From positions 1-5,559 of the forward strand of contig JAGXSR010000038.1 in assembly GCA_018333405.1 (NCBI GenBank): a stretch of 5,559 bases of DNA. The letters are read 5' to 3'. Every line of letters begins with the position of its first letter. The stretch's first letter is position 1. Shown piece by piece: positions 1 to 5,218 of the stretch. The notes below the pieces were generated by a model. That model made no database searches. It worked only from the letters and a program-made list of their open reading frames with translations, and was not told the DNA's origin. The stretch comes from Dethiobacter sp. (GTDB taxonomy: Bacteria; Bacillota; Dethiobacteria; DTU022). Made by a program: the position numbers and the translations under genes.

Positions 1-120
1 CTGGGACTTCACTCAAAATAAGGTCTGTCCCGTTTAGGGTTGAGGGACAGACCTTTTCGCCTGCACGGTACTGTTCCTCTTCATGCTAACTGGGACTTCA
101 CTCAAAATAAGGTCTGTCCC
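1..120. repeat. Short interspersed repeat element: two direct 31-bp copies flanking an inverted 12-bp copy
   Basis: A 31-bp unit beginning CTGGGACTTCACTC and ending AAGGTCTGTCCC occurs identically at 1-31 and 90-120, 89 bp apart. The first copy touches the window edge and may be longer. Between them, 44-55 (GGGACAGACCTT) is the exact reverse complement of the last 12 bases of the unit. Each unit also has GGGAC near its start and GTCCC at its end. Dispersed GGGAC/GTCCC-rich repeats are known in many genomes, some linked to REP-associated tyrosine transposases (IS200-like); membership of such a family is inference, since no transposase is visible. The second copy ends 6 bp from the stop codon of the binding-protein gene. 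Confidence 0.85.
20..55. terminator. Possible bidirectional hairpin terminator formed by the repeat
   Basis: AAGGTCTGTCCC (20-31) and GGGACAGACCTT (44-55) form a perfect 12-bp stem with a 12-nt loop. On the plus strand the stem runs into TTTT (54-57). On the minus strand it is followed by ATTTTG. The T-tracts are short, so termination is plausible but not certain. It lies about 70 bp beyond the stop codon of the minus-strand binding-protein gene and could end that transcript. The arm at 109-120 could compete for the same partner. Confidence 0.4.
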
Positions 121-126
121 TCTACA

Positions 127-1398
127 CTAGTACCCCAGCGCTTCGAGCGGTTCCAGAACCCGCTCCCCGCCCTGATAACCGACAACCTCAAACAGATCCC
201 AGTCGCCTGTTCTTTCGGCTGCGGGCTTGCCTCTCACCAGAAACGACGCGTAATCGTAAATGACACTCTGGTCCTCTCTCCAGCGGGCAGGCCCTTTAAT
301 GGTTTCAAAATCCGGGTTCTGCCTGATATGCTCACTGACTGCGGCTGTATCGAATGTTCCGGCGGCCTGGACAGCATCCAACAGCTGCCTGGTGGCAATA
401 TAGGCGATCGCCGTGTAGGCATCCGGCGGCTGTTCAAACATTGCCTGAAATGCTTCAACGTACGCCGCTGTCGCTTGCGCTACCGCGGCATCCTCGAACT
501 CGCTTAAATCCCAATAATGGAAATGCATGGCATACAACCCCTCAAGCGCCTCCGGGGCCAGGCCCTTGGCAATCACGTTGGTGATAAAAGCGTTGAAGAT
601 GGTCATCTCATCGTTGAGGCCCTGATCGTTAACCTGATTCAACAGAGCGATCGCATCCGCCCCAAACTGAGCGGAGATAAAAACATCGGGCGCCGCGGCT
701 CTGACTTTTCCTAAAACAGGCAGAAAATCAGCGGTTCCAAGCGGCACTTCCTCGTAGCCGACAATGGTTGCGCCATACTCAGCGGCAGCAGCTTCCACAC
801 CGGCCTTCATATCATGGCCCCAGGCATCCGAGCGGGCGAGGAAAAAGATCTCTTTCTTCCCCAGCTCATTGATCGCCGCAGAGGCCGCCATATAGCCTAC
901 AGTCCACGGGCTGAAAGTGGAAACCCAGGTCGTTGGCGCCAGGGTTCCTTTTTGAAAGGCCGCCCGCGGAGTGACTGCCACAGGGAAGTAAAGGAAGGGG
1001 TTATCTTTAGTTATCTCATTGATCGCCAGCGCCAACGGCGCCCAGGTCTGACCAACCACCGCATCCGCTCCGGCTTCCCTGAGGTATTCAAATCTGCGGA
1101 CTCCCACATCCAGGCTAGCCTGATCGTCCATAACCAGAGGAACAATCGGCACTTTGCCCCAGGGCATTTCAAGCCCTCCGGCAGCGTTAATCTCCTCTAT
1201 GGCCAACAGAGCTCCTTGCTCCTGGGTCTTCGCTACCGCAGAAAAAGGACCGGTGAGCGGCAACAAAACTCCCAAGGTAAATTTATCAGGATTTTCCACT
1301 TCCGTTTCTGCTTCATCCTGCCCGGCGGGGCAGCCAACAGCGACAATACTCAACAACAGCATACTGATTACCAACAACACTACAGACCACTTTTTCAT
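127..1398 (-). CDS. ABC transporter substrate-binding lipoprotein, branched-chain amino acid/amide type (Peripla_BP_6-like)
   Basis: This 423-residue protein is a probable extracellular solute receptor of a type-I periplasmic-binding-protein ABC importer (LivJ/LivK, urea/amide family). It starts with a lipoprotein signal: KK, a hydrophobic stretch (about 5-20) and a lipobox ending in Ala-Val-Gly-Cys with Cys23 as the lipidation site. The mature N-terminal lobe has the family pattern TLGVLLPLTGPFS (41-53), then a QGALLAIEEINAAGG helix (61-75). The second lobe has DAWGHDM (191-197) and the typical TADFLPVLGKVRAAAPDVF stretch (222-240). The length suits the family. An in-frame TTG at 1431 would add 11 residues, but the AGAAGGAGG ribosome binding site (1412-1420) lies inside that extension, so ATG at 1398 is preferred, with a rather long 13-nt spacing. 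No permease or ATPase gene follows within the 126 bp left; a repeat element begins 6 bp after the stop. The ligand cannot be deduced; family assignment is firm. Confidence 0.93.
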   Translation of the reverse strand: MKKWSVVLLVISMLLLSIVAVGCPAGQDEAETEVENPDKFTLGVLLPLTGPFSAVAKTQEQGALLAIEEINAAGGLEMPWGKVPIVPLVMDDQASLDVGVRRFEYLREAGADAVVGQTWAPLALAINEITKDNPFLYFPVAVTPRAAFQKGTLAPTTWVSTFSPWTVGYMAASAAINELGKKEIFFLARSDAWGHDMKAGVEAAAAEYGATIVGYEEVPLGTADFLPVLGKVRAAAPDVFISAQFGADAIALLNQVNDQGLNDEMTIFNAFITNVIAKGLAPEALEGLYAMHFHYWDLSEFEDAAVAQATAAYVEAFQAMFEQPPDAYTAIAYIATRQLLDAVQAAGTFDTAAVSEHIRQNPDFETIKGPARWREDQSVIYDYASFLVRGKPAAERTGDWDLFEVVGYQGGERVLEPLEALGY

Positions 1399-1471
1399 CT
1401 TTCGAGTTCTGCCTCCTTCTGAATTCTTCAAACTCGCAAGCTTTTACCGTTGACCCATCTTGGTTTCCCGC

Positions 1472-1522
1472 TTAACCCAGCAATTGCTTAGTGCTGAAAT
1501 TGGGTCCTTTGAGAATCTTCAT
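1472..1522 (-). CDS. Possible 16-residue leader peptide upstream of the binding-protein gene
   Basis: A short ORF reads MKILKGPNFSTKQLLG and ends in TAA. It is preceded by GGAAGGAGGGCAG, a very strong Shine-Dalgarno match, although only 4 nt separate GGAGG from the ATG. It lies downstream of the predicted promoter at 1599-1627 and 73 nt before the binding-protein start, so it would be in the 5' leader of that mRNA. The RNA covering it can form a small CAGCA/TGCTG stem (plus-strand 1478-1482 with 1492-1496, 9-nt loop). The peptide has no run of one amino acid that would indicate classical attenuation, no signal peptide, and no resemblance I recognise. It could be a regulatory leader ORF, a tiny functional peptide, the remnant 5' end of a lost gene, or chance. 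Confidence 0.4.
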   Translation of the reverse strand: MKILKGPNFSTKQLLG

Positions 1523-1598
1523 CTGCCCTCCTTCCACGCCAGGATCTTGCACGATTTGGTTTCCGGTCTGTCAGCTAACGAGATAACTACTAGCAGTA

Positions 1599-1627
1599 AT
1601 CATACCAAATAAAAAATAGCATGTCTT
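1599..1627 (-). promoter_or_regulatory. Predicted sigma-A promoter for the binding-protein gene
   Basis: On the minus strand AAGACA (1627-1622) is separated by 17 bp from TATGAT (1604-1599). The latter is preceded by TGG, making an extended -10 element (TGnTATGAT). The -10 matches consensus at 5 of 6 positions and the -35 at 4 of 6. The predicted transcript would begin near 1592, giving a leader of about 190 nt that includes the 16-codon ORF. It lies directly downstream of the regulator's stop codon, so the binding-protein gene probably has its own promoter. Confidence 0.5.
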
Positions 1628-1659
1628 TGTATGCGCCATACAATAAATCGGCGCACATA
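1628..1659. promoter_or_regulatory. Inverted repeat, candidate activator/operator site upstream of the binding-protein promoter
   Basis: TGTATGCGCC (1628-1637) and GGCGCACATA (1650-1659) are imperfect inverted arms: the inner six bases TGCGCC/GGCGCA are perfect and 8 of 10 positions match. They are separated by 12 AT-rich bases containing TACAATAAAT (1639-1648). The dyad is centred about 50 bp upstream of the predicted start of transcription, a typical activator position, and its outer edge abuts the -35. It is not followed by a T-run, so it is not an obvious terminator for the regulator gene ending at 1678. Binding by the neighbouring PucR-type protein is inference. Confidence 0.45.
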
Positions 1660-1677
1660 TATGAACGTACCACAAGG

Positions 1678-3336
1678 TTAAGAATAAAATATGGAATTAT
1701 TGGATTTTCCTGATTCTTCTATTATCTTAATCGCCAGATAGAGAGTCAGCCTGGTATCCGGATCGCTCAGATCAACCGCCAATATTTCCTCGATTTGTTT
1801 GATCCGATAAGCCATGCTGTTAATATGCAGGTGCAAAATCCTGGCGCTTTCGGTCTGGTTGCATCCTGTCTTCAGATAGCATTTTAATGTTTCAAAAAGC
1901 GCAGATTTTTGTTTACTGTCGTTAGTTAACAGTTTTCCCAGGACGTCCTGACAGAAGTGAGTCAGTTCTGAGCGGTCCGATACAGCAGAGAGAATCCGTT
2001 CAAACCCCAACTCAACAAAAGAGAGGATTGAACGATTATATTTGACCGCCATTAAAACAGACCGTTTTGCCTCGGCGTAACTTTTTTTTACCTCCCGGAT
2101 ACCCTGATAGCAGCGGCCGATGCCAATAATCCCTTTTGTCCCCTCTTTTTCCAGCATAGCGCTGATCGCGGACGCCACCTGAGCAGCATCCTTCATATCC
2201 TGCGGCGCGGGACTTTTCGGATGAAAAAAGACAATGATATCCTGGGTTCCGCTGATTACAGCTGAGGAGCTGTCTTTTGATTTGACCAGCTGTTCGACGG
2301 CAAAATGGCTCCGCCGTGTAAGCTCTGAGGTTAAGTGAACGATCATCACTATAGTCGGCAAGGCAAGATTGATACCCAGGATGCCGGCTCTGCGTTGGAT
2401 ATCATAGCCGGATAAACTGTCATCTTCCAAAAGTCCCCTCAAGAAGTCTGTTTTCGCCCTGGCCAAAGCTTCCAGGCTGGCTTTTTCTTTGAGCAGCTCC
2501 AACGCTAATATGGTGGAGCCGTATTCCATGGTAATACGGCCTAAAGTCTCCTCGGTTTGGTTAACCAGGATAGTGGTCAGCCACCCGAAAAAAGCGTCTC
2601 CGGCAGATACGGGCAAGATTAAAAGGTCAAGCGGGCCCAGGTGTGTATCGATTGTTTCCGAAAAAATACTTTTTTCGACATTCGGCTTGTGATTCAGTAT
2701 ATATTGGCGGTTTTTTAGAACGGCAATCAGCCGTTCAACAAAATCAACATCCAGGAAGCTGCTTCGATTTAACCCGGCAGAATCAGCCTTTGCCAGCAGG
2801 TTTAAAGCATGGTCTGTAAGCATTACCGGGTTGGCGACCAGATCGGCAATGGACTGAATAATCACATTCAAGCCCTGGGAAGTTAAAACAAGTTCGGTCA
2901 GTTTTTCATGAATTTTAATCGATTGAGTAATTCTTTGTGTCTGAATATCCAACATTACGCTCATCATCCCGCCGATTACCACAGGCCAGGTCATGGTATA
3001 CGGCAATTCAATCAGGGGAAATTCATGTTTCTCGGCCAGATAGATCATTTTATCCGGAACCCGCCCCAGAAAGCGCTGGGTCTTTATGGCCAGGGCCGCC
3101 ACGTTGCGTTCCGCCATGCCAATGATCCATTCTTCCTGGGCTTCCGGGTTATCTTTCAGGTAACAAGCCGTCGAACAGACAAGCTCCCCGCCCTGCATCC
3201 AAGATAGCGTGTCGGGAAGTTCCGCCACCGTGATCTTGGTTACCTGCCGCCCCAGCCCGGACGAACCCGCTAATAGTTTGCAGTCTCTAAATCCTTCTGT
3301 TTGCATAACCTGGCCAACCGTCAGATAAATATCCAC
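1678..3336 (-). CDS. PucR-family transcriptional regulator
   Basis: This 552-residue protein has the full PucR architecture. An N-terminal PucR sensor domain (about 6-128) begins LTVGQVMQTEGFRDCKLLAG and includes the AELPDTLSWMQGGELV segment. A middle GAF-like region (about 140-285) follows, then a CdaR-type GGDEF-like domain (about 293-440) with IGIGRCYQGIREVKKSYAEA at 404-423. A C-terminal PucR-type helix-turn-helix (about 480-540) contains NQTESARILHLHINSMAYRIKQIEEIL, close to the family's NxxxTAxxLxxHxNTxxYRLxxIE pattern. It starts at GTG 3336 with GGAGG (3344-3348) 7 nt upstream. Family members control purine, sugar-diacid, amino-acid or amide catabolism in response to a ligand; the ligand here is unknown. 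It begins 63 bp after the dehydrogenase stop on the same strand, so the two may be cotranscribed. A perfect 20-bp palindrome sits just upstream of its ribosome binding site. Confidence 0.95.
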   Translation of the reverse strand: MDIYLTVGQVMQTEGFRDCKLLAGSSGLGRQVTKITVAELPDTLSWMQGGELVCSTACYLKDNPEAQEEWIIGMAERNVAALAIKTQRFLGRVPDKMIYLAEKHEFPLIELPYTMTWPVVIGGMMSVMLDIQTQRITQSIKIHEKLTELVLTSQGLNVIIQSIADLVANPVMLTDHALNLLAKADSAGLNRSSFLDVDFVERLIAVLKNRQYILNHKPNVEKSIFSETIDTHLGPLDLLILPVSAGDAFFGWLTTILVNQTEETLGRITMEYGSTILALELLKEKASLEALARAKTDFLRGLLEDDSLSGYDIQRRAGILGINLALPTIVMIVHLTSELTRRSHFAVEQLVKSKDSSSAVISGTQDIIVFFHPKSPAPQDMKDAAQVASAISAMLEKEGTKGIIGIGRCYQGIREVKKSYAEAKRSVLMAVKYNRSILSFVELGFERILSAVSDRSELTHFCQDVLGKLLTNDSKQKSALFETLKCYLKTGCNQTESARILHLHINSMAYRIKQIEEILAVDLSDPDTRLTLYLAIKIIEESGKSNNSIFYS

Positions 3337-3355
3337 TGTCAGCCCTCCGTCAGCC

Positions 3356-3375
3356 GCGGCTTATTAATAAGCCGC
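3356..3375. promoter_or_regulatory. Perfect 20-bp palindrome upstream of the regulator gene
   Basis: GCGGCTTATTAATAAGCCGC is an exact palindrome lying between the dehydrogenase stop (3400) and the regulator start (GTG 3336), 7 nt upstream of the GGAGG ribosome binding site. As RNA it could fold into an 8-bp stem with a TTAA loop. No T-run follows on the minus strand, so it is not a standard terminator. It could be a dimer-binding operator, perhaps autoregulatory, or an RNA hairpin that separates expression of the two genes. Confidence 0.55.
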
Positions 3376-3399
3376 TATCTTAAGTCTTCCCTTTTATAC

Positions 3400-4452
3400 C
3401 TACAGATATTTGACCACTAAGTCACCGACATCCGTTGTGCTATGCCCCATCTTGCCGGCCGCCAGGCTTTTTAAGTGCCTCGCGCAAACAGTTTGAACAG
3501 CGCCTTCAATCCTGGACGCCGCGTCATCCTCTCCAAAGGCTTCCAGCATAAGCGCCGCCGCGCCAATAGCCGCCAACGGATTTACTACGTTTAAACCGGT
3601 ATATTTAGGGGTGGAACCTCCAATCGGTTCGAACATGGAAACACCGTCCGGATTAATATTGCCGCCTGCCGCAATGCCCATTCCACCCTGAATCATAGCA
3701 CCCAAATCTGTAATAATATCACCGAACATATTATCGGTGACAATAACATCAAACCACTCCGGGTTTTTTACCATCCACATTACTGCAGCGTCGACGTGGA
3801 CATAATCGCGGGCAATATCCGGAAACTCCTTTTCACCCAGTTCATGAAATGCACGCTCCCAAAGGTCGGAAGCATAGGTGAGCACGTTTGTTTTAGCACA
3901 AAGGGTCAGCTTTTTTCTTTTGTTGCGTTTGCGGGTGTACATAAACGCATAGCGCAGACAGCGCTCTACCCCTTTACGCGTATTTATGGAGTCCTGAATA
4001 GCCACCTCATCGATGGTACCGCGACGGAGTGTGCCACCGGCGCCGGCGTACAGCCCTTCTGTGTTTTCCCTGATAATCACAAAATCTATATCATCCGGGC
4101 CTTTATCTTTGATCGGCGTCTCTACTCCGGGAAACAGCTTCACCGGTCGTAAGTTTACATACTGATCAAGCTCAAAACGCAGCCGCAACAATAATCCTTT
4201 CTCCAAAATTCCCGGCTTTACATCCGGATGGCCTATAGCGCCCAGGTAGATAGCGTTAAATTGCCGAAATTCTGCCAATATGCCGTCGGGCAAAATTTCA
4301 CCGGTTCGCATGAAGCGTTCGCCACCCAAATCATAAGTGGTGAATTCTAAATCAAAACCAGCCGACGCGCTTATGGCTGACAAAACTTTCAGGCCTTCAC
4401 GAACTACTTCCGGGCCTGTCCCGTCACCAGGGATGACTGCGATTCTGTACAT
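3400..4452 (-). CDS. Isocitrate/isopropylmalate dehydrogenase family protein (LeuB-like beta-decarboxylating dehydrogenase)
   Basis: This 350-residue cytoplasmic enzyme belongs to the NAD(P)-dependent family that oxidises and decarboxylates (2R,3S)-hydroxy acids such as 3-isopropylmalate, isocitrate, tartrate or malate. Visible signatures are IPGDGTGPEV (7-16), the substrate loop EKGLLLRLRFELD (84-96) leading to NLRP (Arg102), RENTEGLY (Arg128, Tyr135), AKTNVL with Lys187, VDAA with Asp221, and the metal-binding signature DNMFGDIITD with Asp245 and Asp249. The loop resembles the actinobacterial LeuB form rather than the isocitrate-dehydrogenase phosphorylation-site loop. The cofactor loop GGSTPKYTG (278-286) has Lys283-Tyr284 where NAD-linked LeuB usually has Asp, resembling the NADP-specifying Lys-Tyr of E. 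coli isocitrate dehydrogenase. The start ATG 4452 has GAGGAGG 10 nt upstream. It is first in a possible operon with the PucR regulator. No leuA, leuC or leuD is in view, so a biosynthetic leuB assignment is unproven; a catabolic role is equally possible. Confidence 0.9.
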   Translation of the reverse strand: MYRIAVIPGDGTGPEVVREGLKVLSAISASAGFDLEFTTYDLGGERFMRTGEILPDGILAEFRQFNAIYLGAIGHPDVKPGILEKGLLLRLRFELDQYVNLRPVKLFPGVETPIKDKGPDDIDFVIIRENTEGLYAGAGGTLRRGTIDEVAIQDSINTRKGVERCLRYAFMYTRKRNKRKKLTLCAKTNVLTYASDLWERAFHELGEKEFPDIARDYVHVDAAVMWMVKNPEWFDVIVTDNMFGDIITDLGAMIQGGMGIAAGGNINPDGVSMFEPIGGSTPKYTGLNVVNPLAAIGAAALMLEAFGEDDAASRIEGAVQTVCARHLKSLAAGKMGHSTTDVGDLVVKYL

Positions 4453-4590
4453 AATAAAATATCCTCCTCATCAGCTGTAAAAACTGCATCCGGCCTGTTA
4501 TACGCCTGGTCGTTAACGGGCAAGCAACTTTTCTGCTTCGTCCTTATAACGGCAAGCTGTGCACCGACGCAAGATTTAGTGGTTGTTTCT

Positions 4591-4609
4591 GTGCTATTTA
4601 TTGTAGCAC
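4591..4609. promoter_or_regulatory. Perfect inverted repeat overlapping the predicted dehydrogenase promoter
   Basis: GTGCTA (4591-4596) and TAGCAC (4604-4609) are perfect 6-bp arms around a 7-bp centre. Read on the minus strand it is GTGCTACAATAAATAGCAC. It shares TACAATAAAT with the dyad at 1628-1659. It overlaps the possible -10 of the minus-strand dehydrogenase promoter and lies 28 bp upstream of the plus-strand -35, so a bound protein could affect either gene. Confidence 0.45.
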
Positions 4610-4628
4610 ATGTCCTGCGGAAAAGGAA
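4600..4628 (-). promoter_or_regulatory. Possible extended -10 promoter for the dehydrogenase gene
   Basis: On the minus strand TACAAT (4605-4600) is preceded by TGC, giving an extended -10 (TGnTACAAT, 5 of 6 to consensus). The hexamer at 17-bp spacing, TTCCTT (4628-4623), is a poor -35. The leader to ATG 4452 would be about 140 nt; I see no T-box or other riboswitch signature in it. Confidence 0.3.
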
Positions 4629-4637
4629 GGCAGACCG

Positions 4638-4667
4638 TTGACAGGCAGTTAGTCGAAAAAGTATAAT
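4638..4667 (+). promoter_or_regulatory. Consensus sigma-A promoter for the small cysteine-rich protein gene
   Basis: TTGACA (4638-4643) and TATAAT (4662-4667) both match consensus perfectly, with an 18-bp spacer. Transcription would begin near 4674, about 40 nt before the ATG at 4714. This suggests strong housekeeping expression of the downstream gene. Confidence 0.8.
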
Positions 4668-4713
4668 AACTTTACCATAATCTTGTGAGAATGAAACCAG
4701 AGGTGAATAATTC

Positions 4714-5112
4714 ATGAAGAGCGATGAAGTGATCGGTGAGTTTCAGGATATAGTCTCAGAAGTTTTAATTCGTCACCGAAGCATCTTAGACTGCCTGTCT
4801 AAGCATCAGGAATCCACAGCGAGGGTCAACCGCAGCATCATTAAAACAGTCACTGACTGTGGTTGCATCTCAATCAACGCCGGCAAGCGCCAATTCCCTC
4901 AGGATAGTACATTAAAAGATTGCGGCAAATACATGGACTCCCATGTTAAAGGAAAACTGTGTGAACACTGCCGGGAAGTGATCTCTGAAGAGATCGGGAA
5001 TCACCTCTTTTACATGGCAGCTTTGTGCAACATATTAAACTTTGATTTGAAAGAGTTATTCGGCTCGGAATATAACCGGATTAATACGCTCGGACATTTT
5101 ATGCTCTCCTGA
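4714..5112 (+). CDS. Small cysteine-rich helical protein of unknown function, MazG-like C-terminal half
   Basis: This 132-residue predicted cytoplasmic protein has no signal peptide or membrane segment. Its N-terminal part (1-45) looks helical. A cysteine region then carries CGC (Cys49, Cys51), Cys70 and CEHC (Cys83, Cys86), suggesting a metal site of the CxC...CxxC kind. The C-terminal part, EEIGNHLFYMAALCNILNFDLKELF (92-116), recalls the EExGDxLxYLxxLxxxLxxDL helix pair of MazG-type NTP pyrophosphohydrolases, but the expected catalytic Asp is Asn96 and no clear upstream EExxE motif is present. Similar short Firmicutes proteins are, as I recall, often labelled DUF1573, possibly because of the CGC motif; that name says nothing on function. 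The start is ATG 4714 with AGAGGTGA (4699-4706) 7 nt upstream, behind a consensus promoter. It is transcribed divergently from the dehydrogenase and converges on the endonuclease IV gene. Confidence 0.85.
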   Translation: MKSDEVIGEFQDIVSEVLIRHRSILDCLSKHQESTARVNRSIIKTVTDCGCISINAGKRQFPQDSTLKDCGKYMDSHVKGKLCEHCREVISEEIGNHLFYMAALCNILNFDLKELFGSEYNRINTLGHFMLS

Positions 5113-5218
5113 ATCCTTAGCAAAACATTTGAACCCGAGTTTGATTTCTGCACGACACTTTATTGAATCTTTGCTCATCAGGAGGATTCCCCCGTTTAAC
5201 TGAACAGGGCTGCCAGGC

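Noticed and set aside
40..507. 155-codon plus-strand open frame starting within the repeat
   Set aside because: It runs through the repeat and antisense to the binding-protein gene; no ribosome binding site or family features support it.
814..1422. 202-codon plus-strand open frame
   Set aside because: It is antisense to the well-supported binding-protein gene, has a product without recognisable family features and is rich in Arg and Ser, as expected of a shadow frame.
3376..3402. TATAAA on the minus strand as a -10 for the regulator gene
   Set aside because: No acceptable -35 hexamer lies at 16-18 bp, so it is not distinguishable from AT-rich background.
3796..4152. 118-codon plus-strand open frame
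   Set aside because: It lies wholly antisense to conserved dehydrogenase motifs and has no supporting features.
4404..4715. 103-codon minus-strand frame across the divergent gap
   Set aside because: It overlaps the start of the dehydrogenase gene in another frame and covers both predicted promoters; its product has no recognisable features.
5113..5160. GGGTTCAAAT on the minus strand resembling a tRNA T-loop
   Set aside because: The flanking bases do not form the T-stem, and no acceptor, D or anticodon arm could be assembled.
5180..5195. GGAGGATTCCCCC as a terminator between convergent genes
   Set aside because: It gives only about a 5-bp stem with a wobble pair and a 3-nt loop, and no T-tract follows on either strand.
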